DNA of 64,000 nt from DAIDKA01 sp036521075 (GCA_036521075.1 DATDIL010000187.1:1-64000), one strand, 5' to 3'; positions 17,503-26,333 are shown, numbered from the stretch's first letter. Made by a program: numbers and translations. The notes: generated from the letters alone by a model not told the origin.

Positions 17503-18183
17503 TCAGGCCGCGAGCAGGGTTTCGCTGACCACCTGCCCGTCGAGCAGTTTCACGGTACGCGCCGCCACGGCGGCGTGCACCAGCGAGTGCGTCACCATGA
17601 TCACGGTCGTGCCGGCACGATTGATTTGCGTCAACATGTCCATGACCGCGGTGCCGTTCTCCGTGTCGAGGTTGCCCGTGGGCTCATCGGCGAGGATCAG
17701 CTTCGGCTCGCCGACCAGCGCGCGGGCGACGGCAACGCGCTGTTGCTGGCCGCCGGAGAGCTGGCTGGGCAGATGCCGGGCGCGGTGCGTGAGACCGACG
17801 CGCTCCAGTGCGCTCGTGACACGCCGGCGGCGCTCCGCGCCGCTCATGCCGCGATACAGCAGGGAGACTTCGACGTTCTCGGAAACATTGAGATCGTCAA
17901 TCAGGTTGAAACTCTGGAAGACGAAGCCCACGCTGCCGCGGCGCAGGCGCGTGAGTTCCTTCTCGCGCAGTTTCGCGACCTCTTCGCCAAAGAACGAGTA
18001 GCTGCCGCTGTCGGGATTGTCGAGCAGCCCCAGGATGTTGAGCAGCGTCGACTTGCCGCATCCCGATGGACCCATGATCGCCAGGAATTCGCCCGTGCGC
18101 ACGGCGAGCGACACCTGCGAGAGGGCGTGAGTCTCCACCTCGGTCGTGCGGTAGATCTTGCTGATGTTCTGCAGGCTCAACAT
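17503..18183 (-). CDS. MacB/LolD-type ABC transporter ATP-binding subunit
   Basis: I place the start at ATG 18183 (MLSLQNISKIYR, 226 residues), because the longer frame runs into the adaptor gene and the protein then has the standard length of LolD/MacB ATPases. Walker A is GPSGCGKST (38-46), the Q-loop FVFQSFNL follows, the signature LSGGQ is at 142-146, Walker B ILADEPTGNLD starts at 163, and the H-loop is VTHS. The gene sits between the membrane-fusion adaptor (13 bases upstream) and three permeases, so one ATPase probably serves all three. It acts on the cytoplasmic face of the inner membrane. Confidence 0.94.
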   Translation of the reverse strand: MLSLQNISKIYRTTEVETHALSQVSLAVRTGEFLAIMGPSGCGKSTLLNILGLLDNPDSGSYSFFGEEVAKLREKELTRLRRGSVGFVFQSFNLIDDLNVSENVEVSLLYRGMSGAERRRRVTSALERVGLTHRARHLPSQLSGGQQQRVAVARALVGEPKLILADEPTGNLDTENGTAVMDMLTQINRAGTTVIMVTHSLVHAAVAARTVKLLDGQVVSETLLAA

Positions 18184-18196
18184 GTGGGATCCCCTT

Positions 18197-19504
18197 CTAT
18201 TTAAGATCGATCCGGTCGATACGTTCCAGGCCGTTGTAGTCGGAAATGATGACGCGTTCGCCGGCGGTGAGGCCGCTGAGGATCTCGACCTGATCGGCAT
18301 TGCGCCGCCCCACCTTGATGCGGCGCCGCTGGGCACTGTGGCCTTCCGGTTGCAGCACGAATGCCCAGTCCCCGCCGCTGCGTTCGAGGAACGCGCCCGC
18401 CGGCAGCACCAGGCCCGGCACATCGGCCCCGAGCGAGAGCCTGCCCTGCAGGGTCTGGCCGCGCAGCAGGCCGGCAGGGGTCGCACCGTCGAAGGCCAGA
18501 TCGACCACGAAGCCGCCGCTTTTGACCTCGGGATAGACGCGCGTCACCTTGAGCGGCCAGGTCTTGTCATCGAGCTGGATGCTCGCAGCCTGGCCAGGAC
18601 GCACGCGTCCCAGGTAGTACTCATCCACCGTCGCCGACAGCTTGTAGCCGGTGGCGGGGGTGATCTCGGCCAGGCGATCCCCGAGGTTGCGGCTCTCGCC
18701 AACCGTCAGATCCATGCTGGTCACCAGACCGCTGACCGGTGCGCGCACGGTCAGATCCGCGAGCTTCCCGTGCGTGATCACCAGATCCTGCTGCAGCTTC
18801 GCGATCTGCGCCCGCAGCTGCGGCAGTTGCTTGGCGCGCAGCTCCTCCTGGCGCCGGTTGCTCTCCTCCTGCATGGGCCGCTGCAGCAGTGCATTGTCGA
18901 GTTCATCCTTGAGCTGGTCGCGCGACTCCACCGAGACCAGATGCTGGGCCACCAAACCCTCGCGCCGGTCGAGGGCGCGCCGCAGGCGGATGATGTCGTA
19001 GTCGATCTGCGCGAGCGCCTTCTGGTTGGCCACGCGGTTCTGCTCGAGCTGCGTCTGGTAGGACTGCGACTCGGTGATGGACTGCACCAGCCGCCCTTCG
19101 CGATCCAGGACGTCCAGCTCCAGCGCCGTATTGCTCAGCTGCACCAGCGGCTGGCCCTGCGTCACGCTGTCGCCCGCCTGCACCAGCACGTGCTCGATGC
19201 GTCCACCCTCCACGGCATCGAGGAACACGGTGTCATGCGGCACGACTTCACCGGTGAGCGGGATGATGTCGTGGTACACGCCGCGCTCGACCACGGCAAT
19301 GGTGAGACTGGCCGCCGGAATGCTCACGCTGCGCTGCGCGGGGCCCAGCAGCAGCACCCCCGCAGTGATGATCAGCGCCAGCGCGATGACGCCGAGCAGC
19401 AGCTGCTGCCACAGCTTAAGCCGCCACCACGGCTGCGACAGTGGGCGGTCCATCGCCGAGGGGAGCACGGCGGCCGGGGTGGGGTTCTTCAAGGCAGCGA
19501 CCAT
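18197..19504 (-). CDS. HlyD/MacA-family periplasmic adaptor (membrane fusion) protein
   Basis: The 435-residue product has a short cytoplasmic N-terminus, one TM anchor at about residues 32-52 (LLLGVIALALIITAGVLLL), a lipoyl half-motif (GGRIEHVLVQAGDSVTQGQPL), a long coiled-coil hairpin at about 140-245, the second lipoyl half (VRAPVSGLVTSMDLTVGESR), a beta-barrel and a membrane-proximal domain. This is the MacA/HlyD order. It would link the ABC permeases to an outer-membrane channel. It is the first gene of the exporter operon. No Shine-Dalgarno is visible before ATG 19504; a -10-like TACACT lies 6 bases upstream, suggesting a leaderless transcript. It is divergent from the GH3 gene. Confidence 0.9.
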   Translation of the reverse strand: MVAALKNPTPAAVLPSAMDRPLSQPWWRLKLWQQLLLGVIALALIITAGVLLLGPAQRSVSIPAASLTIAVVERGVYHDIIPLTGEVVPHDTVFLDAVEGGRIEHVLVQAGDSVTQGQPLVQLSNTALELDVLDREGRLVQSITESQSYQTQLEQNRVANQKALAQIDYDIIRLRRALDRREGLVAQHLVSVESRDQLKDELDNALLQRPMQEESNRRQEELRAKQLPQLRAQIAKLQQDLVITHGKLADLTVRAPVSGLVTSMDLTVGESRNLGDRLAEITPATGYKLSATVDEYYLGRVRPGQAASIQLDDKTWPLKVTRVYPEVKSGGFVVDLAFDGATPAGLLRGQTLQGRLSLGADVPGLVLPAGAFLERSGGDWAFVLQPEGHSAQRRRIKVGRRNADQVEILSGLTAGERVIISDYNGLERIDRIDLK

Positions 19505-19510
19505 GTCGTT

Positions 19511-19516
19511 AGTGTA
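19511..19516 (-). promoter_or_regulatory. Candidate -10 element giving a leaderless adaptor transcript
   Basis: Read leftward, TACACT is followed by exactly six bases and the ATG of the adaptor gene, and there is no Shine-Dalgarno. Transcription starting about seven bases after the -10 would begin at the start codon. No good -35 is visible. Confidence 0.3.
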
Positions 19517-19589
19517 TGGCCGCGCTCCGGCGATAAAAAATGCCGCGCAATCATAAGCTTGTAATCGTCGAGCCCGGTCACCGAGGCAG

Positions 19590-19614
19590 CCGGTGTCCGG
19601 AAGTGAACACCCGG
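19590..19614. promoter_or_regulatory. Imperfect inverted repeat in the adaptor/GH3 divergent gap
   Basis: CCGGTGT pairs with ACACCCGG across a 10-base spacer with one bulged base, between the two divergent starts (19504 and 19636). It could be a regulator site or chance in GC-rich DNA. Confidence 0.2.
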
Positions 19615-19621
19615 TTTCCGG

Positions 19622-19627
19622 TATTCT
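19622..19627 (+). promoter_or_regulatory. Candidate -10 element of the GH3 gene
   Basis: TATTCT lies eight bases upstream of ATG 19636, which has no convincing Shine-Dalgarno. This would give a leader of zero to two bases. A -35 match is not evident, so confidence is low. Confidence 0.25.
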
Positions 19628-19635
19628 CGCCGTCC

Positions 19636-21798
19636 ATGCGCAATCGCGATCACGCCCCTCGCCACGGCCTCGCTCTCATGCTGGCAGGCGCCGCACTCGC
19701 TCACGGCACCGCTGTCCGGGCCCAGAGTGCCGAACACCCCTGGATGAATACGCAGCTGCCGGCGCAGCAGCGAGCGGAGCTGGTACTGAAGCAACTCACC
19801 TTGGACGAGAAACTGTCGCTGCTGCACGGCAACGGGATGGCCAACAATCGTGCGTGGACCATGCCTCTGACTCAACTCGCCAACGGCGGGGCGGGGTACG
19901 TGTCGGGCATTCCTCGGTTGGGCATTCCGCCCCTGATCATTTCGGATGCGGCGTATGGGGTGCGCGACAGTGGGGTGAACGGGCGCTACTCCACGGCGCT
20001 GCCGTCGAATCTGGGTGCGGCCTCATCCTGGGACGTCGACTCGGCCTGTGAGTACGGAGCCGTGATCGGCAGCGAGCTGCGGGCGCAGGGCTTCGACATG
20101 ACCCTGGGCGGCGGAGTCGACCTGGCGCGGGAGCCGCGCAACGGGCGAACCTTCGAGTACACAGGAGAAGATCCCCTGCTTGCCGGTACGATGGATGGCA
20201 ACATGATGAAGTGCGAGCAGGCCCAGCACATCGTCGGTGATCTGAAGCACTACGCCCTGAACGATCAGGAAACGGGCCGCTCAGGGGTGGATGTCGTCAT
20301 CACCCGACGCGCGATGCAGGAGTCGGATCTGCTTGCGTTTCACATTGCACTGTCGATCTCGAACGCGAGCGCCATCATGTGCTCCTATAACCGCATCAAC
20401 GGTCCCTATGCGTGCGAGAACCCCTACACACTCAATGAGGTGCTGAAGCGGGACTGGGGCTTCAAGGGCTTCGTGCTGTCGGACTGGGCCGGGACGCATA
20501 GCACTCAGGCCGCATCGCACGCGGGGCTCGATCAGGAGCAGCCGATGGCGGACTTCTTCGGTCCAAAGCTCAAGCAGGCGGTCGATTCCGGAGCCGTGCC
20601 CCTGTCTGAGATCGACGATCACGCCCGACGGGTGCTGTTCGCGCAGTTCAACTCAGGGATCGTCGATGATCCACCGCGCAAGAGCGTGGTGGATGTCGCC
20701 AGAGGCCTCGAGGTGGCTCAGCGGGTGGAGGAGAAGAGCATCGTTGTGCTGAAGAACGAGAATGCCATCCTCCCCATCGATACGACAACGGTTCACAGCA
20801 TCGCGATCATTGGCGGTCATGCCGATGTGGGCATGATCTCCGGCGGAGGTTCCGCTCAGGTGGACCCGCCCGGCGGCAACGCAATTCTGCCCCCCGGGAA
20901 GGGGGCTACTCACTGGCAGGATCACATCTGGTTTCCGACCTCCCCGCTTCAGGCGTTGCGCGACAAGCTACCCGGTACCAAGGTGACCTTCGATCCGGGC
21001 ACTGACCTGAATTCGGCCGCGGTGGCTGCGAAGGAAGCCGATTTGGCCATCGTGGTCGGGTATCAATGGGAGGCGGAAGGATCGGATCTGGCGAGTCTGG
21101 CACTGCCTGACAATCAGAATGCCCTGATCGAAAGCGTCGCTGCCGCGAACCCGCATACCATCGTCGTGCTCGAGTCCGGCACTGCCGTCACGATGCCCTG
21201 GATAGACAAGGTCCAGGGCGTGGTCGAGGCGTGGTACGCCGGCAGCGCAGGGCACCGCGCGCTTGCCAACGTCCTGACCGGTGCGGTGAATCCGTCGGGA
21301 AAACTGCCCATCAGTTTCCCGAAGTCCGAACAGGACCTGCCGCGTTCGGTCATTGCACCGGACTCGGTGAACTACACGGAGGGCGCGGCGGTCGGCTACC
21401 GTTGGTACGACCTCGAACACAAACAACCGTTGTTTGCGTTCGGATTCGGCCTGTCGTACACGACCTTCGCGTATTCGGACCTGCAGCTCGATGCCGCCAC
21501 GCGTACCGCCCGATTTGCGGTGAAGAATACCGGCAACAGAGCGGGTGACGAGATTGCGGAAGTCTATGCCAGAGCGCCGCAAGGCTCGGATGAGCCCTTC
21601 AAGCGGCTGGTCGGTTGGGCGCGGGTGCGGTTGGCTGCGGGTGAGACCGGGACGGTCGCAGTCACCGTGGATACGCGCGTCCTGCAGACATTCGATGATG
21701 TACACGACCATTGGGATCTGAAGCCAGGTCGATATGAAATCCTGGTAGGTCCGTCCTCCGATAACACGCCGCTGCACGGGCCGCTGCGGATTCACTGA
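19636..21798 (+). CDS. Glycoside hydrolase family 3 beta-glucosidase-like, exported
   Basis: ATG 19636 is chosen over the longer frame because it gives a signal peptide (MRNRDHAPRHG, hydrophobic core, cleavage near VRAQSAE) and a 720-residue enzyme. The GH3 N-terminal barrel carries ISDAAYGVRD and GGGVDLAREPRNGRTFEYTG. The probable nucleophile Asp lies in GFVLSDWAGTHST. The C-terminal alpha/beta sandwich (VVLKNENAILPI, QWEAEGSD) and a fibronectin-like tail (VKNTGNRAGDEIAEVY) complete the family layout. It would release glucose or another sugar from beta-linked oligosaccharides in the periplasm. It is divergent from the exporter operon, and the regulator gene follows 35 bases later. Confidence 0.92.
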   Translation: MRNRDHAPRHGLALMLAGAALAHGTAVRAQSAEHPWMNTQLPAQQRAELVLKQLTLDEKLSLLHGNGMANNRAWTMPLTQLANGGAGYVSGIPRLGIPPLIISDAAYGVRDSGVNGRYSTALPSNLGAASSWDVDSACEYGAVIGSELRAQGFDMTLGGGVDLAREPRNGRTFEYTGEDPLLAGTMDGNMMKCEQAQHIVGDLKHYALNDQETGRSGVDVVITRRAMQESDLLAFHIALSISNASAIMCSYNRINGPYACENPYTLNEVLKRDWGFKGFVLSDWAGTHSTQAASHAGLDQEQPMADFFGPKLKQAVDSGAVPLSEIDDHARRVLFAQFNSGIVDDPPRKSVVDVARGLEVAQRVEEKSIVVLKNENAILPIDTTTVHSIAIIGGHADVGMISGGGSAQVDPPGGNAILPPGKGATHWQDHIWFPTSPLQALRDKLPGTKVTFDPGTDLNSAAVAAKEADLAIVVGYQWEAEGSDLASLALPDNQNALIESVAAANPHTIVVLESGTAVTMPWIDKVQGVVEAWYAGSAGHRALANVLTGAVNPSGKLPISFPKSEQDLPRSVIAPDSVNYTEGAAVGYRWYDLEHKQPLFAFGFGLSYTTFAYSDLQLDAATRTARFAVKNTGNRAGDEIAEVYARAPQGSDEPFKRLVGWARVRLAAGETGTVAVTVDTRVLQTFDDVHDHWDLKPGRYEILVGPSSDNTPLHGPLRIH

Positions 21799-21833
21799 CA
21801 TGGCGCGGGTGTTCCGACCCGAGGAGGCCGAAA

Positions 21834-22382
21834 GTGGTGATTGACGACTTGGCGGTCATGATCATCGAGGACGATGCGGACGTGCAGCGCGCGGCGCGGA
21901 TTGCACTGGCGGGCAGCTGCAAGGTCATCGACGGATTGAGCGATCCGGCCGCACTCGAAGCGCGGCTCGCGGCGGTGAGCTTCGATGTCGTGCTGCTGGA
22001 TATGAACTTCGTGGCCGGGGAGCGCAGCGGCGCGGCGGGACTGGATGCGCTGGCGCGTCTGCAGCAGCGCGATGCCAGCCTTGCGGTCGTGCTGATGACC
22101 GCCTACGGCGGCGTCTCGCTGGCGGTCGAGGCGCTCAAGCACGGCGCCACGGATTTCGTGCTCAAGCCCTGGCGCAATGACAAGCTCATCGCGACGGTGC
22201 TCGCGGCGGCCGCCGCCACGCGCCACCGGCGTGCGGCGCAGACCCTCAACCTGGACAGGCTCGAGCGCGACGCGATCGAGCGTGCCCTGCTGCAGCAGGG
22301 CGGCAACATCTCGCTGGCGGCGGCGGCGCTGGGCCTGAGTCGTCCGGCGCTGTATCGACGGATGTCCAAGCATGGGCTCTAG
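21834..22382 (+). CDS. Response regulator: receiver plus Fis-type HTH, without AAA+ domain
   Basis: The 182-residue product starts at GTG 21834 after a strong GAGGAGG. The receiver has Glu/Asp at 12-14, phosphoacceptor Asp56 (VVLLDMNF), MTAYGG and the Lys of FVLKPW. After a short linker it ends in a Fis-like helix-turn-helix (GGNISLAAAALGLSRPALYRRM). NtrC-family regulators carry a sigma-54-activating AAA+ domain between these parts; it is missing here, giving the ActR/RegA/PrrA-type layout. It overlaps the kinase gene by 11 bases, so they form a pair. Its position beside the exporter operon suggests that it controls export or GH3, as inference. Confidence 0.88.
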   Translation: MVIDDLAVMIIEDDADVQRAARIALAGSCKVIDGLSDPAALEARLAAVSFDVVLLDMNFVAGERSGAAGLDALARLQQRDASLAVVLMTAYGGVSLAVEALKHGATDFVLKPWRNDKLIATVLAAAAATRHRRAAQTLNLDRLERDAIERALLQQGGNISLAAAALGLSRPALYRRMSKHGL

Positions 22383-23688
22383 CACATTGCCGCGGCACTT
22401 CCGGCTCGCGGTACTGGCGCGAGCGATGCTGCTGGCCGTGCTCATCGTCATCGTGCTGCGCCTGCTCACCGCCACGCAGTTCTACGCGACCACCCTGGTG
22501 GTGATGCTGTGCGCGGCCGCGGTGGTCGCCGATCTGGTGCGGGTGGTCGGCCATGCCGACCGTTCGACCCAGCGCTTCCTCGAATCCCTGGCGGCCGGGG
22601 CGCTGGAGACGCCGCTGCCGGGGCAATCCGGCCCCGCGCATCGGCTTGCGGCATTCGATCGGGCACGCCAGCATCTTCAGGAGGATCGCCGTGCACAGCG
22701 CCAGGGCGGCGACTATCTGCAGACCCTGCTGGATACCGTTCCCGCCGCGCTCATTGTCGTGAATGCGCACGGTGCGCTGCGGATGGTCAACCGCGGCGCA
22801 CATCGGCTGCTGGGCGAGCCGGCGCCGCGGCTCGAGGAACTGCCGACCATCGGCGCGACCACCGCCACCGTGCTGCGATTGTTGCCGGCGGGGGCGCAGC
22901 AGATCGTGCGGCTCGCAAACGGCCGGCACCTGCTGGCCTCGGCCTCACAGTTCAGCGTGCCGGGCGCGGCGGCGCGGCGGCTGATCTGCCTGCAGCGTCT
23001 CGCCGGCGACCTGGACGCGGTCGAACACAAGGCCTGGGACGACATGGCGCGGGTGCTGGCGCACGAGATGATGAATTCACTCACGCCTATCGCTTCGCTG
23101 TCGGAAAGCCTCGATGCGCTGCTGCGCGCAGGGGGGCGCACCGAGGAAGTCGCCGCGGCGCTGGAGGCCATCCGGCGCCGCAGCTTCGGGCTGATGCGCT
23201 TCGTGGAGCGCTACCGCAAGGTCGCGGAGCTGCCCGAGCCGCTGCTGCAGCACCTGTCGTTGAAGAACCTGCTGGCGGGTGTCGAGCAGCTGCTCGCACC
23301 CGCCCTCGAACAGGGACGTGTCAGCTATGCGAGCAGCGTGGCGCCGGCGGATCTGGGCGTGCGGGCCGACGCCGATCTGCTCGAACAGGCACTCATCAAT
23401 CTGCTGCGCAATGCCGCCGAGGCCGTCGCGGGGCAGGCCGGGGCGCGCATCGAGGTGACCTGCGGCATCGAGGCGGGGCTGTGCTTCATCGAGGTGGCTG
23501 ACAATGGCCCGGGCCTGACGGATGTGGCGCGGGAGCAGATCTTCGTGCCGTTCTTCACGACCAAGGCCGACGGTTCCGGCGTGGGACTGAGCCTCGCGCG
23601 GCGCATTGCGCTGTGTCACGGCGGTCAGATCGCGGTGCGTTCCAACGCGCCGCACGGTTCGGTGTTCCGCCTCAGCCTGCCGTCATGA
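22372..23688 (+). CDS. NtrY-like membrane sensor histidine kinase
   Basis: The 438-residue product has two TM helices near residues 13-31 and 36-58 with almost no periplasmic loop, a HAMP-like stretch, a small PAS-like region (LLDTVPAALIVVNAHGAL, about 125-215) and a kinase core. The H-box is LAHEMMNSLTPI with His near 230, the N-box QALINLLRNAAEAV, G1 DNGPGL, and G2 GSGVGLSLA. The large N-box region and H-box type are those of NtrY/NtrB-like kinases. Lack of a periplasmic domain suggests a membrane or cytoplasmic signal. Translation is coupled to the response regulator. The 3' end overlaps the converging VOC gene by 17 bases. Confidence 0.9.
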   Translation: MGSSTLPRHFRLAVLARAMLLAVLIVIVLRLLTATQFYATTLVVMLCAAAVVADLVRVVGHADRSTQRFLESLAAGALETPLPGQSGPAHRLAAFDRARQHLQEDRRAQRQGGDYLQTLLDTVPAALIVVNAHGALRMVNRGAHRLLGEPAPRLEELPTIGATTATVLRLLPAGAQQIVRLANGRHLLASASQFSVPGAAARRLICLQRLAGDLDAVEHKAWDDMARVLAHEMMNSLTPIASLSESLDALLRAGGRTEEVAAALEAIRRRSFGLMRFVERYRKVAELPEPLLQHLSLKNLLAGVEQLLAPALEQGRVSYASSVAPADLGVRADADLLEQALINLLRNAAEAVAGQAGARIEVTCGIEAGLCFIEVADNGPGLTDVAREQIFVPFFTTKADGSGVGLSLARRIALCHGGQIAVRSNAPHGSVFRLSLPS

Positions 23689-24511
23689 GCAGATGATGGC
23701 CGTCGGGATCGGCCACGGTTTGCGCCTCGGGGGATGAAAATGCCGCGGGTATCCTCTGAAGCACCAGGCGCGTGGCCGCAACGGCGTTGTCGCTGATCCT
23801 TGCATCAGTAGAATGCGGCGGGGAGCGATAGCACAGCAGCTCCAGGTGCGGGCCACCCGCGGCAAATTCGAGCGCCGTCACCTCGACACTGACCTCGGAC
23901 AGCGCGTCCAGCTGGTCCTGCTCGATGCCCCGGTTGAGCGTGCGTTGGGTCTCGTGCAGGCCCCAGGCGCGATAGAAGGCCACGGAGCGAGCCGTGTCAC
24001 GCACGCTGATGGCCGAGTGATCGATGCCCAGACAGCGGCCATCGCGATCTGCCGTCCGCCATCGCGCCGGCACGGCGCCGGGCGGGAATTCCAAAAGCTC
24101 CAGCGGGTGCCCTTCCGGATCGCGGAACTTGAAGGCTGTGACGCCTCCGGAGGCTTGCGGCAGTTGCACCGGGCCGGCGCGCGAAATCGGCGTCCAGCCG
24201 CTCACTGCCCGCAAGCGCCGAAAGGCGGCCGCGATGTTCGTGACGACGAGTGCGAAGTGCTGGAAACCCAGGTCCGCGCAGGTCTGTCCGGTGGGATACG
24301 GATCGCCCGGCACATCGAATTCGACGAGCTCGATCCGTTCGGAGCCGAGGACGATCGTGATACTGCGGGCGAGCGCGCAGCGGCCGGCGGATTCGCGGTG
24401 GAAGCCGAACGCGCGCTCGTAAAAGCCGGCGAGCGCTTCGCGGTCGTGCGTTACGAGGCTGAAGCGCACCAGCCGCTCCACGACGCTTGCACCCACGTTC
24501 TTCAAGGCCAC
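23672..24511 (-). CDS. Tandem VOC (glyoxalase/dioxygenase-fold) protein
   Basis: I choose GTG 24511 as start (GGAG five to six bases upstream), giving 279 residues; earlier starts lie inside the upstream lactonase gene. Two vicinal-oxygen-chelate modules are visible, at about residues 8-130 (LVRFSLVTHDREALAGFYE, ending HPLELLEFPPG) and 148-275 (IDHSAISVRDTARSVAFYR, then HLELLCY and DPDGHHLLM). The paired modules with His/Glu near their ends fit a metal-dependent glyoxalase, extradiol dioxygenase or related isomerase; which one is not decidable. It overlaps the lactonase gene by 10 bases and belongs to the same leftward operon. Confidence 0.75.
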   Translation of the reverse strand: MALKNVGASVVERLVRFSLVTHDREALAGFYERAFGFHRESAGRCALARSITIVLGSERIELVEFDVPGDPYPTGQTCADLGFQHFALVVTNIAAAFRRLRAVSGWTPISRAGPVQLPQASGGVTAFKFRDPEGHPLELLEFPPGAVPARWRTADRDGRCLGIDHSAISVRDTARSVAFYRAWGLHETQRTLNRGIEQDQLDALSEVSVEVTALEFAAGGPHLELLCYRSPPHSTDARISDNAVAATRLVLQRIPAAFSSPEAQTVADPDGHHLLMTAG

Positions 24512-25404
24512 CCTGCTCCGCGGCAGTTCAGAAAGATGGCATACAGCGTGTGGGAACCGCCGATGAAGAGCCGACTGCGCGCGGGGCCGCCGAACGCGAT
24601 GTTCGACACGACGTGCGGCACGAGTATCTTGCCGAGCAGCCGTCCATCGGGGCCGACGCAGTGCACGCCATCCGCAGCGGCCGCCCACAGATTGCCGTGC
24701 TCATCGACCCGCATGCCATCCACGTAGCCGGCGTCCGCCTTGTAGAAAATTTCACCGCCGCGCAGTGAGCCCTGCGCGTCCACGTCGAATACCCGCACGT
24801 ACTGTCGCGGCTCATCCTGCGTCTGATCGCCGGTCTCGGACACGTACAGCCGGGATTCATCCGGCGAAAATGCCAGGCCGTTCGGACCATCAAAATCATC
24901 CGCCACGACGCGCACCTCGCCACGATGCGGATCGAGACGGTAGACGGCGGGGCGCTGTTCGGAGGTCTGGCGACCGCCTTCGTAATCGCTTTGGATTCCG
25001 TACAGCGGATCGGTGAACCACACGGAATCATCGGAGCGGACGATCACATCATTGGGCGAGTTCAGGCGCCGCCCCTGGTGACGGTCGATGAGACACACCA
25101 CGGCGCCGTCCAGTTCGGTGCGAAACAGGCACCGCTCGCGATGCGAGCAGGAAATGAGGCGGCCCTGCCGATCGCGGGTCTGGCCATTGGCAAAATGGGA
25201 TGGGGCGCGAAAAACGGATACGCCCGCAGTCTCGATCCAGCGCAGCGTCTGGTTCCGGGGCAGATCCTGAAACAGCAGGCAGCCGGCATCCGCGACCCAC
25301 ACCAGCCCTTCTATCCAGCGAAATCCCGTTGCCAGCTCCTCCAGCGGCGCATTCGAGCGCACGTAGTGCGCGAAGCGCTGATCGAGACTGACTACGCCGT
25401 CCAC
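24502..25404 (-). CDS. SMP-30/gluconolactonase-like beta-propeller lactonase
   Basis: The 300-residue product begins at GTG 25404. It has the six-bladed SMP-30 features: a metal-ligand Glu in RWIEGLVWVADAG, the Asn of NSPNDVIVRSDDSVWFTDP, NGLAFSPDESRLYVSET and a catalytic/metal Asp in YVDGMRVDEHGNLW. It has no signal peptide, so it is probably cytoplasmic. Enzymes of this family open sugar lactones such as glucono-1,5-lactone. The adjacent SDR and GMC sugar dehydrogenases would make such lactones, which supports the call. Upstream neighbours are a cupin (6-base gap) and DoxX. Confidence 0.85.
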   Translation of the reverse strand: MDGVVSLDQRFAHYVRSNAPLEELATGFRWIEGLVWVADAGCLLFQDLPRNQTLRWIETAGVSVFRAPSHFANGQTRDRQGRLISCSHRERCLFRTELDGAVVCLIDRHQGRRLNSPNDVIVRSDDSVWFTDPLYGIQSDYEGGRQTSEQRPAVYRLDPHRGEVRVVADDFDGPNGLAFSPDESRLYVSETGDQTQDEPRQYVRVFDVDAQGSLRGGEIFYKADAGYVDGMRVDEHGNLWAAAADGVHCVGPDGRLLGKILVPHVVSNIAFGGPARSRLFIGGSHTLYAIFLNCRGAGWP

Positions 25405-25410
25405 GGCCGG

Positions 25411-25857
25411 TCAGCTCACGGCGCAGGGCAACGATGGTTCACGGGCCTCGTTGAACTGGATGACCATCAGCACGGCGGGTAGCTCGCCGACGGTCCCGGA
25501 GCGGTGGCCGCGCTTACCCTCCTTGTCCTTTGAATGCTGATCGGCGCCGAAAGAAAACTCGCCGGCCGCCATTTCCACCCGCGTTCCGTCCATAGATTCC
25601 ACGAACCAGCAGCCCGAGAGGGGCACGATCCACTGTGGCTTCGGATTTTCATGCCAGGCACCGACCCAGCCGACGGGCAGGACCATGACGAGCACCGTCA
25701 TATCGCCACGGCTCGGCCGGCCCTGCCATTGCGGGGCCGTGTTCGCACTGATCGACTTCATTTCAAATTCCGTCATCGCACAGCGGCGCTGATGGCTGAC
25801 GCCGTCGCTGTCGGTATACAGATGCCAGTAATCAACGGTCGGAGGCTCGGGTGTCAC
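25411..25857 (-). CDS. Cupin-domain protein
   Basis: The 148-residue product starts at GTG 25857, overlapping the upstream DoxX stop (GTGA). A central cupin is recognisable from the jelly-roll pattern: VGAWHENPKPQWIVPLSGCW, then VEMAAGEFSFGADQHSKDKEG. The first motif is degenerate (one His in AWHENP). It may bind a metal or small ligand. The gene sits between DoxX and the lactonase in a tight operon, so a role in sugar-acid metabolism is possible but not shown by the sequence. Confidence 0.65.
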   Translation of the reverse strand: MTPEPPTVDYWHLYTDSDGVSHQRRCAMTEFEMKSISANTAPQWQGRPSRGDMTVLVMVLPVGWVGAWHENPKPQWIVPLSGCWFVESMDGTRVEMAAGEFSFGADQHSKDKEGKRGHRSGTVGELPAVLMVIQFNEAREPSLPCAVS

Positions 25858-26333
25858 GGCACTGCGCTCACGCTATACCGCTCGTACGGATGGCTGGATG
25901 CGAACGGCGCGTGGAGGAAGCGCTCTACCCCGTTTGCAGTCGCGCCAAAGGTGAGGAGCAGGAAACCGCCGGCCACAGCAAGGTTCTTCAGGAAATCCCA
26001 AAACAGTTCGCGTCCCGTGCCGGCAGGTCCCTTCAGTGTGAAATCGCCGGTTCGCCAGAATTGCTTCCACAGTAGCGCGGTGATGATGCAGTACACCGCC
26101 AGAATAAGCGCCGCCATCCGGTCAGCAAATCCCGTCAGTATCGCAAGCGACATGCAGATCTCCACGCCCATGCCCGTTACGATAAGCAACATTGCAAATG
26201 GTCGTCGCCGTGTCACTTCCGATGCCTGCGAGACCGCTTGGTTGAAGTTCAAGATCTTGTCGGTGGCGCTGAAGGGAAAGAACAGCAGCACCAGCAGTGC
26301 GCGCGCTGCGAAGATTGCAAGAATGCTGACCAC
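25854..26333 (-). CDS. DoxX-family membrane protein
   Basis: GTG 26333 is chosen because GGGAG lies nine bases upstream and the 159-residue protein then starts right at the first helix; longer frames overlap the divergent dehydrogenase. Four TM helices are visible at about residues 5-22, 45-67, 70-90 and 110-130 (for example FAMLLIVTGMGVEICMSLAIL). DoxX-like proteins are small quinone-linked or redox membrane proteins, some associated with thiosulfate oxidation or disulfide stress. Here it heads the cupin-lactonase-VOC operon. Function unassigned. Confidence 0.65.
   Translation of the reverse strand: MVSILAIFAARALLVLLFFPFSATDKILNFNQAVSQASEVTRRRPFAMLLIVTGMGVEICMSLAILTGFADRMAALILAVYCIITALLWKQFWRTGDFTLKGPAGTGRELFWDFLKNLAVAGGFLLLTFGATANGVERFLHAPFASSHPYERYSVSAVP

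Noticed and set aside
18158..19564. 468-codon rightward frame over the adaptor gene
   Set aside because: Antisense to the HlyD-type adaptor; its reading comes from complemented coiled-coil codons.
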